From the NCBI GenBank assembly GCA_040289115.1, contig PSKS01000002.1, forward strand, positions 60,144 through 124,143: a stretch of 64,000 nucleotides of DNA. Direction: 5' to 3'. This DNA is from JAUQQI01 sp040289115 (GTDB lineage Bacteria; Chloroflexota; Dehalococcoidia; JAUQQI01). The position numbers were made by a program, and so were the translations under genes. Below are positions 16,097 to 24,867 of the stretch, piece by piece. Numbering within the stretch: position 1 is the first letter of the stretch; each line of letters opens with the position of its first letter. The notes under the pieces are model-generated. The model was not told the DNA's origin, searched no databases, and saw only the letters and a list, made by a program, of their open reading frames with translations.

Positions 16097-17197
16097 ATGG
16101 ACCGTAATTTGACTGAACGCCTCCGGGCCATCGAAGAACGCTACGAGCAGCTAAGCCTTCAGCTCACGGACCCGGCCGTTCTGGTTGACCCGGGCCAGAT
16201 TCAGGCCCTGGCCCGGGAGCAGCGGGAGCTGGGCCCGTTGGTGGATTATTACCGTCAGTATAGGCAAGCAATCAAGCGCTACGCTGAGGCCAAGCAGATC
16301 CTTGAGGAAGAGGACGACGAAGAGCTTCGTCAGCTCGCCCGGGAGGAGCTTTCCGAGCTGGAGGACCGGATCCAGCACCTGGAACAGGAGATCAAGCTGG
16401 CCCTCCTGCCCAAGGATCCCAACGACGAGCGGGATGTCATTATGGAGATCCGGGCCGGGGCTGGGGGCGAGGAGGCCGCCCTCTTTGCCGCTGACCTCTT
16501 CCGGATGTATCACCGGTATGCCGAGCGGAAAGGCTGGAAGGTGGAGGTGGTCGACGCCCACGAAAGCGACGTTGGCGGCTTCAAGGAGGTCATCTTCGAG
16601 GTTAAAGGTCACGGTGCCTACAGCCGCCTCAAGTACGAAAGCGGCGTGCACCGGGTCCAGCGGGTCCCCGTTACCGAGGCCTCGGGCCGCATCCACACCT
16701 CCACCGCCACCGTGGCGGTGCTCCCGGAGGTTGAGGAAGTTGAGGTTCACCTTGACCCCGACGACCTCGAGATCGAGGTGTTCCGGGCCAGCGGCCCCGG
16801 CGGCCAGAACGTCCAGAAAAACTCCACCGCCGTCCGGGTGATTCATAAGCCCACGGGTCTGGTGGTGGTCTGCCAGGACCAGCGCTCCCAGTTCCAGAAC
16901 AAGATGCGGGCCCTGGCAGTCCTGAGGGCCCGGCTCTACGACATGGAGCGCCGCCGCCTGGAGGAGACCGTGGCCCAGGCCCGGCGCCAGCAGGTCGGGA
17001 CCGGGGAGCGGGCCGAGAAGATCCGCACCTACAACTTCCCACAGAACCGGGTCACCGACCACCGGATCGGCCTCACCCTCTACAACCTGGAGGGCGTCCT
17101 CTCGGGCGAAGACCTGGACACCATCATCGACGCCCTCATCACCGCCGACCGGGTGGCCCGGCTCGAGGCCGAACTCCGGAATGGTCAGCCGGCGTGA
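16097..17197 (+). CDS. prfA: peptide chain release factor 1
   Basis: 366 residues. The codon-reading tripeptide is P-V-T (residues 191-193, in RVPVTEASGRIHTS), the RF1 form that reads UAA and UAG, and the catalytic GGQ is at 235-237 in SGPGGQNVQKNS. It releases finished proteins from the ribosome. ATG 16097 matches the usual RF1 start, but its Shine-Dalgarno is weak and distant. The next gene encodes the methyltransferase that modifies the GGQ glutamine and overlaps by 17 bases. Confidence 0.96.
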   Translation: MDRNLTERLRAIEERYEQLSLQLTDPAVLVDPGQIQALAREQRELGPLVDYYRQYRQAIKRYAEAKQILEEEDDEELRQLAREELSELEDRIQHLEQEIKLALLPKDPNDERDVIMEIRAGAGGEEAALFAADLFRMYHRYAERKGWKVEVVDAHESDVGGFKEVIFEVKGHGAYSRLKYESGVHRVQRVPVTEASGRIHTSTATVAVLPEVEEVEVHLDPDDLEIEVFRASGPGGQNVQKNSTAVRVIHKPTGLVVVCQDQRSQFQNKMRALAVLRARLYDMERRRLEETVAQARRQQVGTGERAEKIRTYNFPQNRVTDHRIGLTLYNLEGVLSGEDLDTIIDALITADRVARLEAELRNGQPA

Positions 17198-18056
17198 GCT
17201 TCGCCGGGCGCTGCGCCGCCGCCTCGGGCCCGTTACCGAAGACCCGGAGCTTGAGGCTGACCTCATCCTGGCCCAGGCCCTTGGAATCACCCGGACCGAC
17301 CTCCTGGCCCACCCAGACGTTCCCATCGCCCCCGACCAACTCGGGGCGGCGGAACGGCTGACAGCCTGCCGTCTCCAGGGTAAGCCCCTCCCCTACGTCC
17401 TGGGGGAGTGGGAGTTTTACGGCTATCGGCTTAAGGTTACCCCGGCCGTCCTGATCCCCCGGCCGGAGACCGAAACCCTGGTGGAGGCCGCCTTGGCGGC
17501 CATCCCACCCGACGCCCGGGGGCTTGTCGTCGACGTGGGCACGGGGTCGGGGGCGGTGGCCATCGCCCTGGCCGGAATTAGACCCGGCCTAACCGTCCTG
17601 GCCACCGACATCTCCGGGGCGGCCGTCGCCGTTGCCCGGGAGAATGCGGCCCGCTACGGGCTTGAGGGCCGGGTGGAGTTTTACATCGGGGACTTGCTTT
17701 TGCCGGTTAAAGACCGGCTCGAGTCAAGCGCCCCCCTGGCCGTCGTCGCTAACCTCCCCTATGTCCCCTCCGCCGAGGCGGCCAAGCTACTTTGGGAGCC
17801 AGCCATCGCCCTGGACGGGGGTCCCGACGGCCTTGACGTCATCCGCCGGTTCCTGGATCAGGCCTCGGCCCTCCTACCCCCAGGGGTCAAGGTCTTCATT
17901 GAAATCGGCTACGGCCAGGCCGAGGCAGTCAGGGCCGAGGTCCGTCGCCGCTTTCCCAACGCCGCCGTAAGCTTCTGGCCGGACCTGGCCGGCATCCCCC
18001 GGGTAGCCACCTTCGCAACGGGCCGGGCTCAGGGGCCCCTGGGCCGCACTTCGTAA
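17181..18056 (+). CDS. prmC: release factor glutamine methyltransferase PrmC
   Basis: 291 residues. An N-terminal helical domain recognises the release factor, followed by LIPRPETETLVE, the SAM motif DVGTGSGAVAIALA, and the active-site tetrapeptide N-L-P-Y (ANLPYVP) in place of the common N-P-P-Y. It methylates the glutamine of GGQ in RF1 and RF2. The start lies inside the end of prfA, implying coupling. Its last 28 bases overlap the convergent membrane glycosyltransferase gene. Confidence 0.94.
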   Translation: MVSRRELRRALRRRLGPVTEDPELEADLILAQALGITRTDLLAHPDVPIAPDQLGAAERLTACRLQGKPLPYVLGEWEFYGYRLKVTPAVLIPRPETETLVEAALAAIPPDARGLVVDVGTGSGAVAIALAGIRPGLTVLATDISGAAVAVARENAARYGLEGRVEFYIGDLLLPVKDRLESSAPLAVVANLPYVPSAEAAKLLWEPAIALDGGPDGLDVIRRFLDQASALLPPGVKVFIEIGYGQAEAVRAEVRRRFPNAAVSFWPDLAGIPRVATFATGRAQGPLGRTS

Positions 18057-19549
18057 AGGTCCACCCCGAGGAAGGCTGCCGCCAGGCGGGCCTCATAGGC
18101 CGGGGGTAGGGCCGCCCTAAGGCGGGCGGCAAACTCTTCCCGCTCCCCCACCCGGTGCCGGTTATAGAGAATCTCGACGAGGGCTTGGGATGCCCCCGTC
18201 CCGCCCAGGAAGGCATCGACCGGGAGCAGCCGTTCTGGTTCCAGGCCCCCGACCCAGTAATCGGCCGTCGGGCTGGCCTCGCACCACTCGGGCGGGGGCG
18301 TGGGCCAGGGGCAGAAAACCCGAAAGCCTGGACCGGGGTTGGCCACCAGCCGGCGGTTGTACCAGAGGGCCGGCAGGAAACTCTGCTCGTTGGGGTGGAG
18401 GACAGGCTCCTGGGGCTGCCGGTGGGCGGCCAGCCAGGCAGAGGCCCCCCGGATGTCGGGGTTGGCAAAAATCGGGTCCACGTAGTAGGACCAGAGGGGC
18501 AGAACCATCCCGAACACCAGACCCACACCCCAGGCAAGCCTTAGATTCCGCCGGCCCAGCCCATCGACCGCCACGGCCAGGAACACGGCAAAGGGCACGG
18601 CCGCAAAGACCATGAAGCGCGGGTCCCACACCGGCCGCCCGACCAGCGAAACCCCGAAAACCAGCGCTGGCGGAATTAGCAAAAGGCCAACCAGACTCAG
18701 TACGGTCCACTGCCTCCGGACGAGGGCCCGAAGCAGCGTCCACCCGAGCAGCAGGGTGGTGACGTAGCGGAGGAGGCGCAGGGCCGTGTCCGGCAGCAGG
18801 CCGTACTCGGCCCGGGTCCGGTACCAGAGCCAGTCGTAGAGGGTCTTCCAGGACCCCAGGCCCACTGGCTCGACCCAGACGTCTAGGCCGGCCTGAACCC
18901 GCCGAAACTGCTCCCACACCACTCCGACCCAGGGGAGGTAGGCCAGCCAGATGAGGGTGTGGGCAGCGGCCCAACCGTAAAGGCGGGGCCACCGGGCCGA
19001 CTTCTCGCCCAGGATCAGCCCAAGTCCGGCTGTCCCCAGCCCGGCGAGGGCGAAGAGTCCAAACTGGTGGGTGTAAAGGCCGACGATGGCGGCCAGGGCA
19101 TACACCACCCACCAGCCCCATCCGCCCGACCGGACGGCCCGGAAGAGGGCGGCGGCCCCCACCCCGACGGCCAGGGCTACCAGGATATACCCCCGAAGGT
19201 ACTGGGAATAGTAAACCAGGTAGCTGCTTAAGGCCGCAAGGACTCCGGCCAGCCGGCCCACCCCCCGGCCGCCTACCTCGGAGCCCAGCCAGTAAACGGC
19301 CAAGACGGTAAAGACCCCGAGCAGGGCCGGCAGGCTTCGGAGGAAATAGTCCGAGTCGCCGAGCCGAAGCCAGAGGTGGAGCAAGATAAAGAACAGGGGC
19401 GCCTGCTGGTCGGCGATCCCCTTGCCGACGACGGAACCCAGGTCCGAATTGGCCGCCAGGGCGATGCTGTGGGCCTCGTCGAACCAGAAGCCCCAGTGGT
19501 CCAGCCAGAAGAACCTCACCAGGGCCGCCAGCCCAGCCAACAGGGCCAA
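18029..19549 (-). CDS. membrane glycosyltransferase of the GT39/ArnT type
   Basis: 506 residues with about ten transmembrane helices. The first luminal loop has the acidic motif WFDEAHS, followed by QQAPLFFILLHLWLRLGDSDYFLRSLPAL, the arrangement of polyprenyl-phosphate-sugar transferases (PMT/ArnT). It should transfer a sugar from a lipid carrier to a surface acceptor outside the membrane. The start is uncertain: TTG 19549 is used because no ATG or GTG occurs back to the dapA stop 57 bases upstream. It may be read through from dapB-asd-dapA. Confidence 0.82.
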   Translation of the reverse strand: MALLAGLAALVRFFWLDHWGFWFDEAHSIALAANSDLGSVVGKGIADQQAPLFFILLHLWLRLGDSDYFLRSLPALLGVFTVLAVYWLGSEVGGRGVGRLAGVLAALSSYLVYYSQYLRGYILVALAVGVGAAALFRAVRSGGWGWWVVYALAAIVGLYTHQFGLFALAGLGTAGLGLILGEKSARWPRLYGWAAAHTLIWLAYLPWVGVVWEQFRRVQAGLDVWVEPVGLGSWKTLYDWLWYRTRAEYGLLPDTALRLLRYVTTLLLGWTLLRALVRRQWTVLSLVGLLLIPPALVFGVSLVGRPVWDPRFMVFAAVPFAVFLAVAVDGLGRRNLRLAWGVGLVFGMVLPLWSYYVDPIFANPDIRGASAWLAAHRQPQEPVLHPNEQSFLPALWYNRRLVANPGPGFRVFCPWPTPPPEWCEASPTADYWVGGLEPERLLPVDAFLGGTGASQALVEILYNRHRVGEREEFAARLRAALPPAYEARLAAAFLGVDLYEVRPRGP

Positions 19550-19605
19550 ATCGAGGCCGACGACCCCTTTCGGTTGCTGGTCGGGTCGGTTTACGGCCGG
19601 GATTT

Positions 19606-20511
19606 TCAGGCCTGGCTCGGAACCGGCAGGTCGATCTGGTAGCCCTTCAGAACCTCCTCGATAGCCCGGGCGGTCTTCTCGTCAGGCTCCACCAGGGGTA
19701 GTCGGGGCGCCCCCACCCGGAAGCCAACCCGGTTGAGCATCCACTTCACCGGGATCGGGTTAGACACCACAAAGAGGGCATTCACTAGGGGCATCAGCCG
19801 GTGGTGGATGGCCGCCGCCCGAGAGATATCCCCGGCCAGGAAAGCATCGATCATCTCCCGAATCTGCCGGGCCACCAGATGGCCAGCCACGCTGACCACT
19901 CCGTAGCCGCCCAGGGCCAGGATAGGCAGGGTGTCGGAGTCGTTGCCGCTGTAAACCAGCCAGCCCGGCCGAGCCCCGGCGATGACCTTGCCAACCTGTT
20001 CCAGGTTGCCCGAGGCCTCCTTAATGCCGACGATGTTATCGACCTGGCTCAAGCGGATCGCCGTCTCCGGGGCCAGGTTAGTGACGGTCCGGCTCGGGAC
20101 GTTATAGAGGATGCAGGGTAAAGAGGTCGCCTCGGCGATGGCCTTAAAGTGGCGATAAAGCCCCTCCTGGGGCGGCTTGTTGTAGTAGGGGACGGTCAGC
20201 ATCACCCCGTCGACCCCAATCCGCTCGGCCTCTTTGGTCAGGTGAATGCTTTCGGCGGTATTGTAGTTGCCGGTGCCGGCGATCACCTGCCCTCGGCCGG
20301 CTAGGGCCGCCTTCACCTCGGCAAAGAGTCTGAGCTTCTCCTCGGTGGACAGAACCGGGGCCTCCCCCGTGGACCCGGCCAGCACGACCCCATCATTGCC
20401 GGATTCCACAAGAGCCACCGCAAGCCGCTTGGCCTGCTCGTAGTCCACCTCGCCCCGCTCGTTGAAGGGGGTAACCATCGCCGTTAGAAGCCGACCAAAC
20501 CTTGCCGTCAT
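19606..20511 (-). CDS. dapA: 4-hydroxy-tetrahydrodipicolinate synthase
   Basis: 301-residue TIM barrel. The Schiff-base lysine is K164 (GIKEASG), with the proton-relay Tyr136 and Arg141 in YNVPSRT and Ser47-Thr48 in AGSTGEAP. It condenses pyruvate with aspartate semialdehyde, the first step committed to lysine and diaminopimelate. ATG 20511 has GAGGAGGTG at ideal spacing. It is the third gene of dapB-asd-dapA. Confidence 0.95.
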   Translation of the reverse strand: MTARFGRLLTAMVTPFNERGEVDYEQAKRLAVALVESGNDGVVLAGSTGEAPVLSTEEKLRLFAEVKAALAGRGQVIAGTGNYNTAESIHLTKEAERIGVDGVMLTVPYYNKPPQEGLYRHFKAIAEATSLPCILYNVPSRTVTNLAPETAIRLSQVDNIVGIKEASGNLEQVGKVIAGARPGWLVYSGNDSDTLPILALGGYGVVSVAGHLVARQIREMIDAFLAGDISRAAAIHHRLMPLVNALFVVSNPIPVKWMLNRVGFRVGAPRLPLVEPDEKTARAIEEVLKGYQIDLPVPSQA

Positions 20512-20532
20512 GGCAACACCTCCTCGAGGTTT

Positions 20533-21546
20533 TTAAAGCAGACCGCGCCGGATAAGCTCTTCGGCAATCTGAACCGCGTTAAGGGCCGCGCCTTTCCGGA
20601 CGTTGTCGGCAACCACCCACATGACCAGACCCGGCTGAAATGCCTTATCCTCCCGGATGCGGCCCACAAAGACCTCGTCCCTGCCGGCCGCATCCCACGG
20701 CATCGGGTAGACGTTGCGGGCCGGGTCATCCAGAACCACCACCCCGGGCGCCCGGCTTAGCACCTCCCGGGCCTCGGCCGGGGACATGGGCTCGGTCAGC
20801 TCCAGGTGAACGGCCTCCGAGTGGCCGATAAAGACGGGGACCCGGACGCAGGTGGCCGAGACGGGCAGCTCTGGCTCGTGCATGATCTTGCGGGTCTCCT
20901 GGAGCATCTTGAGCTCCTCTTTGGTGTAGCCGTCCTCGTAAAAGCGGTCGATATGGGGCAGCAGGTTAAACCCGATCTGGTGGGGGTAAACCGACGGGCA
21001 AACGGCCTCACCCCGGAGGACCGCCTCCGTCTGGGCCCGCAGCTCTTCCAAGGCGGCGCTGCCGCTCCCCGAAACCGACTGGTAGGTGGCCACAATCACC
21101 CGCCGGACCCGGTTGACCCGGTGAATCGGGTTCACGGCCACCACCATCTGGATGGTCGAGCAGTTCGGATTGGCGATAATGCCCCGGTGCCAAGTGACGT
21201 CTTCGGGGTTAACCTCCGGCACCACCAGTGGCACGTCCGGCTCCAGCCGCCAGGCCGCGCTGTTGTCGACGACGACCGCCCCGGCCCGGACCGCCACCGG
21301 GGCCCACTCCCGGCTCACCTCAGCCCCGGCACTGAAAAGGGCCAGCTGAACCCCCTTAAAGCCGGCCTCGGACGTCTCCAGGACCGGAAGCTCCTCTCCT
21401 TTGAAGGTCAGGCGCCGGCCGGCCGAACGGTCGGAGGCAAAAAGCCTAAGTTCGGCCACCGGAAAGTTGCGCTGCTCCAAGACCTTGATAAACTCCTGAC
21501 CGACCAGGCCGGTGGCCCCCACGATGGCAACGCAATATCCACCCAC
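20533..21546 (-). CDS. asd: aspartate-semialdehyde dehydrogenase
   Basis: 337 residues. NADPH loop GATGLVGQE, catalytic C129 in ANPNCSTIQ, and the general-base His in VFIGHSEAVH. It reduces aspartyl phosphate to aspartate semialdehyde, the substrate of DapA. GTG 21546 follows GAGGTGA and begins 12 bases after the dapB stop. Confidence 0.95.
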   Translation of the reverse strand: MGGYCVAIVGATGLVGQEFIKVLEQRNFPVAELRLFASDRSAGRRLTFKGEELPVLETSEAGFKGVQLALFSAGAEVSREWAPVAVRAGAVVVDNSAAWRLEPDVPLVVPEVNPEDVTWHRGIIANPNCSTIQMVVAVNPIHRVNRVRRVIVATYQSVSGSGSAALEELRAQTEAVLRGEAVCPSVYPHQIGFNLLPHIDRFYEDGYTKEELKMLQETRKIMHEPELPVSATCVRVPVFIGHSEAVHLELTEPMSPAEAREVLSRAPGVVVLDDPARNVYPMPWDAAGRDEVFVGRIREDKAFQPGLVMWVVADNVRKGAALNAVQIAEELIRRGLL

Positions 21547-21558
21547 TTTAGGCTCACC

Positions 21559-22347
21559 TCAGAGGTCCAGAATCTTCTCGAGGCCGAAATAAAATTCGCG
21601 GGTCTCCAGGACCCGCCGAATGGCCATAAGAACCCCCGGAATGAAGGACTCCCGGCTGGTAGAGTCGTGCCGGATGGTGAGGGTCTGACCCCGGCCGCCG
21701 AAAACCACCTCCTGATGGGCCACCAGGCCCGGCAACCGGACGGCGTGGATGGATATCCCCCCATACTCCGCCCCCCTGCTCCCCGGCAGAGGCTCCTTGG
21801 CCGGAACGTTCCGGCGGAAGCCTCCCGGCCGCACTTCTGCCAGCAGCCGGGCGGTGGCCAGCGCCGTCCCCGAAGGGGCGTCGGCCTTGCCGTCGTGGTG
21901 GAGCTCGATGATCTCCGCCGTATCGAAGAACCGGGCCGCCTGCTTGGCCAGGTGCATCATCAGCACCGCCCCCACAGCGAAGTTGGGCACCACCGCTCCC
22001 CCGACCCCGACGGTGCGGGCCTCCTCGGCGAGGGCAGCCACCTGGTCCGGGGCAAGGCCGCTGGTGCCAATGACCGGCGCAACCCGGCGGCGAAGGGCGG
22101 CCCGGGCGTTCTCGATGGCAGCCTCGGCCACTGTAAAGTCCACGAGGACGTCCGCCTGAACCCAGTCCAGAAGCTCCCCCGCCGTCGGGGCGGCCGGAAC
22201 CCCTTCCCAGCCGGAGAGGCGGCCGGCCGAGGCCTTGCGGGAGACCAGCCCGGCCAGTTCAAAGCCAGGCTCGGCGGCCAGGGCGCGGGCTACTTCGCTG
22301 CCCATCCGCCCCGTCGCCCCGGTAACTATGACCCGTACGACGTCCAT
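21559..22347 (-). CDS. dapB: 4-hydroxy-tetrahydrodipicolinate reductase
   Basis: 262 residues. Nucleotide loop TGATGRMGSE, the signature ELHHDGKADAPSGTA containing the catalytic His and Lys, and a central VIGTSGL motif. It reduces the DapA product with NAD(P)H. It is first in the operon; the -35 candidate upstream is TTGACA but the -10 is poor (22364-22393). Confidence 0.95.
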   Translation of the reverse strand: MDVVRVIVTGATGRMGSEVARALAAEPGFELAGLVSRKASAGRLSGWEGVPAAPTAGELLDWVQADVLVDFTVAEAAIENARAALRRRVAPVIGTSGLAPDQVAALAEEARTVGVGGAVVPNFAVGAVLMMHLAKQAARFFDTAEIIELHHDGKADAPSGTALATARLLAEVRPGGFRRNVPAKEPLPGSRGAEYGGISIHAVRLPGLVAHQEVVFGGRGQTLTIRHDSTSRESFIPGVLMAIRRVLETREFYFGLEKILDL

Positions 22348-22363
22348 CTCGACCTAACATCAA

Positions 22364-22393
22364 AAACTAACTAAAAACCACCAACGCTGTCAA
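22364..22393 (-). promoter_or_regulatory. possible promoter of dapB-asd-dapA
   Basis: Minus strand TTGACA (22393-22388) is perfect, but the best -10 at an 18-base spacing is only TAGTTT (22369-22364). An activator may help, or this may be a weak promoter. Confidence 0.4.
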
Positions 22394-22396
22394 AAT

Positions 22397-23674
22397 TCAC
22401 CAGTATACCATCGCGTCCAGCAGGATGCGCTTAAGCTCCTCGGCCCCCACATCCCGGGGTGAGTTGACCAGGATCCGCTGCTGCTTCAAAGCCCCTTCGA
22501 CCAGGGCCGGAATGTCGGCCTCGCCGTAACCCAGGGCCGCGAGGCCGTTGGGAATCCCCACATCCCGCATCAGCCCAATGAGGGTACGGGGTAGAACCTC
22601 GGCCCCCTCGGTGACGGCCACCCCCGAGACATCGGCCCCCAGCAGGGCGGCGGCCTTAAGGTGCCGCTCCGGGGCCGCCGGGTAAGTAAACCGGAAGGCG
22701 GCCGGGGCCGTGACCACCACGGAGATGCCGTGGGGCACTAGAGGCTCTTCGGTTTGGTAATCTGGCGGCCAGTAGTTCCGGACCATCCCGGCCACCGGGT
22801 AGGCGAGGCCGTGGGGAATATGGACCCCGGCGTTGCCGAAGCCGATGCCAGCGATGGTAGCGGCCAGGGCCATGTAGGTGCGGGCCTCCAGGTCCAACCC
22901 GTTCATGACCGCCCGCCGCAGGTAGCGGCCGACGTACTCGATGGCCTTCTCACACCAGATATCGCTCAGGGGATTGGCACCAATATAGGCCGGCCGCTCG
23001 GCGGGGTTGTGCTTGGGCCGGGCATTATAGGGTCGGGTAGTGTACGACTCGACGGCGTGGGTGAGGACATCCAGCCCGGCCGCGGCCGTGACCATGGGCG
23101 GGCAGGTGATGGTATTCAGGGGGTCAACAATACCCAGGGATGGCCGGAGGTACCGGTGGGATATGCCCGTCTTAACCTTGAGGGCCGGGATATCCAGCAC
23201 CGCCACGGCCGTGGTCTCGCTGCCCGTCCCGGCGGTGGTAGGCACGGCGATGTGGGGCTTTAAGGGGCCGGGAACGGGCAGGCCCTTGCCGATGGGCTTA
23301 TTAACATAATCCAGGAGAGGAGCCGGGTACGTGGTGAGCAGGTTCACCACCTTGGCAGTGTCGATGGAGCTTCCGCCCCCAACGGAGATGAAGCCGTCGA
23401 AATTGCGGCCCTGGGCAAAACTTACGGCCGCCTCCAAGGAGGCGTCGGTGGGCTCCACGTGGACCCCATCGTAGATTTCCACCTGGACTCCGCCTTCGGC
23501 CGCCAGCTTGCAGACCCGGTCCGGGAGGCCGGTTTTCATCAAGTTTCGGTCTGTCACTAAAAGGGCCCTGGTTACCCCGAGGCGCCTTAAGTCAAAGGCG
23601 ATTTCGGCAGTGGCGTTTACCCCGAACTTGATGGGTGCGGTCTCCATTACCAGGACGGTTTCAACCTCTACCAT
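22397..23674 (-). CDS. hydroxyacid-oxoacid transhydrogenase (iron-type alcohol dehydrogenase)
   Basis: 425 residues of the group III alcohol dehydrogenase family. The NAD motif GGGSSIDTAK and the metal-site region with the His residues of HAVESY and HIPHGLAYP are present. Length and the insertion around NYWPPDYQ match ADHFE1-type transhydrogenases, which pass hydride between 4-hydroxybutyrate (or another hydroxyacid) and 2-oxoglutarate. The cellular substrate here is inferred only. ATG 23674 is used; a TTG six codons upstream is also possible. Confidence 0.82.
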   Translation of the reverse strand: MVEVETVLVMETAPIKFGVNATAEIAFDLRRLGVTRALLVTDRNLMKTGLPDRVCKLAAEGGVQVEIYDGVHVEPTDASLEAAVSFAQGRNFDGFISVGGGSSIDTAKVVNLLTTYPAPLLDYVNKPIGKGLPVPGPLKPHIAVPTTAGTGSETTAVAVLDIPALKVKTGISHRYLRPSLGIVDPLNTITCPPMVTAAAGLDVLTHAVESYTTRPYNARPKHNPAERPAYIGANPLSDIWCEKAIEYVGRYLRRAVMNGLDLEARTYMALAATIAGIGFGNAGVHIPHGLAYPVAGMVRNYWPPDYQTEEPLVPHGISVVVTAPAAFRFTYPAAPERHLKAAALLGADVSGVAVTEGAEVLPRTLIGLMRDVGIPNGLAALGYGEADIPALVEGALKQQRILVNSPRDVGAEELKRILLDAMVYW

Positions 23675-23753
23675 GGACGGCCCCCCAAACAAAGGGTTGG
23701 CGCGGCGCAGCCGTTAAAGTTTAGCAGGTTTTGTGGGTTCTGCCGACCGGGAA

Positions 23754-24788
23754 TTACGCGAGGGAGTCTTCGGTGGCGCCCGCCAGGAGGGTTCGGGCCG
23801 AGGCGGCGTTCTCCCGGATGAGCCGTTCCAGCTCCTGAGCCACCTCGGGGTGGTGGCGCAGGTACTCCTTGGCATTTTCCCGGCCCTGACCGAGGCGCTC
23901 GTCCCGGAAGCTGAAGAAGGAGCCACTCTTCTTGATAATACCCATGGCCACCCCAAGGTCCAGAAGGTCACCCTCCCGACTAATACCTCCCTGAAACATT
24001 ATGTCAAATTCCGCTGTACGGAATGGTGGGGCCACCTTATTTTTAGCCACCTTCACCCGGACCCGGTTCCCAACGATCTCCGTCCCCTGTTTGATGGATT
24101 CCACCCGCCGGATCTCGAGCCTTACGGTGCTGTAGTATTTGAGGGCCCGGCCGCCCGGGGTAACCTCGGGGTTGCCGAACATCACCCCGACCTTCTCCCG
24201 GAGCTGGTTTATAAAGATCACCGCCGTATTCGACTTGCTGATCGCCCCGGTGAGCTTCCGCAGCGCCTGGGACATCAGTCGGGCCTGCAGACCCACGTGG
24301 GCATCGCCCATCTCCCCCTCGATCTCAGCCCGGGGCACGAGGGCCGCCACGCTGTCGATGACGATGACGTCCACCGCCCCGCTCCGAACCAGCGCCTCCG
24401 TTATCTCTAGGGCCTGCTCGGCGGTATCCGGCTGGGAGATCAGGAGCTCCCCAACCTTCACCCCAAGGTTGGCGGCGTAGACGGGGTCGAGGGCGTGCTC
24501 CACGTCGATATAGGCCGCCACCCCGCCCTGGGCCTGGGCCTGGGCGATGATATGGAGGGCTAGGGTCGACTTGCCGGCGGCCTCCGGCCCGTAAATCTCG
24601 GTCACCCGCCCCCGGGGAATCCCCCCAACCCCCAGCGCCAGGTCCAGGGAAAGGGACCCGGTCGGAATCACCGAAACCGGCGTCTTTATCGTCTCCTCGC
24701 CCAGGCGCATCACCGCGCCCCGCCCAAACTGCCGCTCGATCTGGGCAAGGGCAACCTCCAGGGCCCGCTGCTTGTCCGTAATACCCAT
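23754..24788 (-). CDS. recA: recombinase RecA
   Basis: 344 residues. Walker A GPEAAGKST, Walker B VIVIDSVAAL, the loop L2 region with NQLREKVGVMFGNPE and the C-terminal domain are complete; there is no intein. RecA forms filaments on single-stranded DNA for strand exchange and SOS induction. ATG 24788 has GGAGGG about 11 bases upstream. I see no clear LexA palindrome (CGAAC-N4-GTTCG type) in the short upstream region. Confidence 0.97.
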   Translation of the reverse strand: MGITDKQRALEVALAQIERQFGRGAVMRLGEETIKTPVSVIPTGSLSLDLALGVGGIPRGRVTEIYGPEAAGKSTLALHIIAQAQAQGGVAAYIDVEHALDPVYAANLGVKVGELLISQPDTAEQALEITEALVRSGAVDVIVIDSVAALVPRAEIEGEMGDAHVGLQARLMSQALRKLTGAISKSNTAVIFINQLREKVGVMFGNPEVTPGGRALKYYSTVRLEIRRVESIKQGTEIVGNRVRVKVAKNKVAPPFRTAEFDIMFQGGISREGDLLDLGVAMGIIKKSGSFFSFRDERLGQGRENAKEYLRHHPEVAQELERLIRENAASARTLLAGATEDSLA

Positions 24789-24831
24789 CCCGGCTCAACC
24801 CTCCGAAAGTTCTTCCCAAAACTGCCAACTT

Positions 24832-24840
24832 ATCATAGCA
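24832..24840 (-). promoter_or_regulatory. extended -10 promoter of recA
   Basis: Minus strand TGCTATGAT (24840-24832), with TGn directly before TATGAT. There is no convincing -35. Transcription would begin near 24825, about 35 bases before the start codon. Confidence 0.5.
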
Positions 24841-24867
24841 CAAACTTTCTTTGTCATGCCACCGCCG

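Noticed and set aside
24789..24867. LexA/DinR box upstream of recA
   Set aside because: No CGAAC-N4-GTTCG-like or CTGT-N8-ACAG-like palindrome was found; only a single GAAC half.
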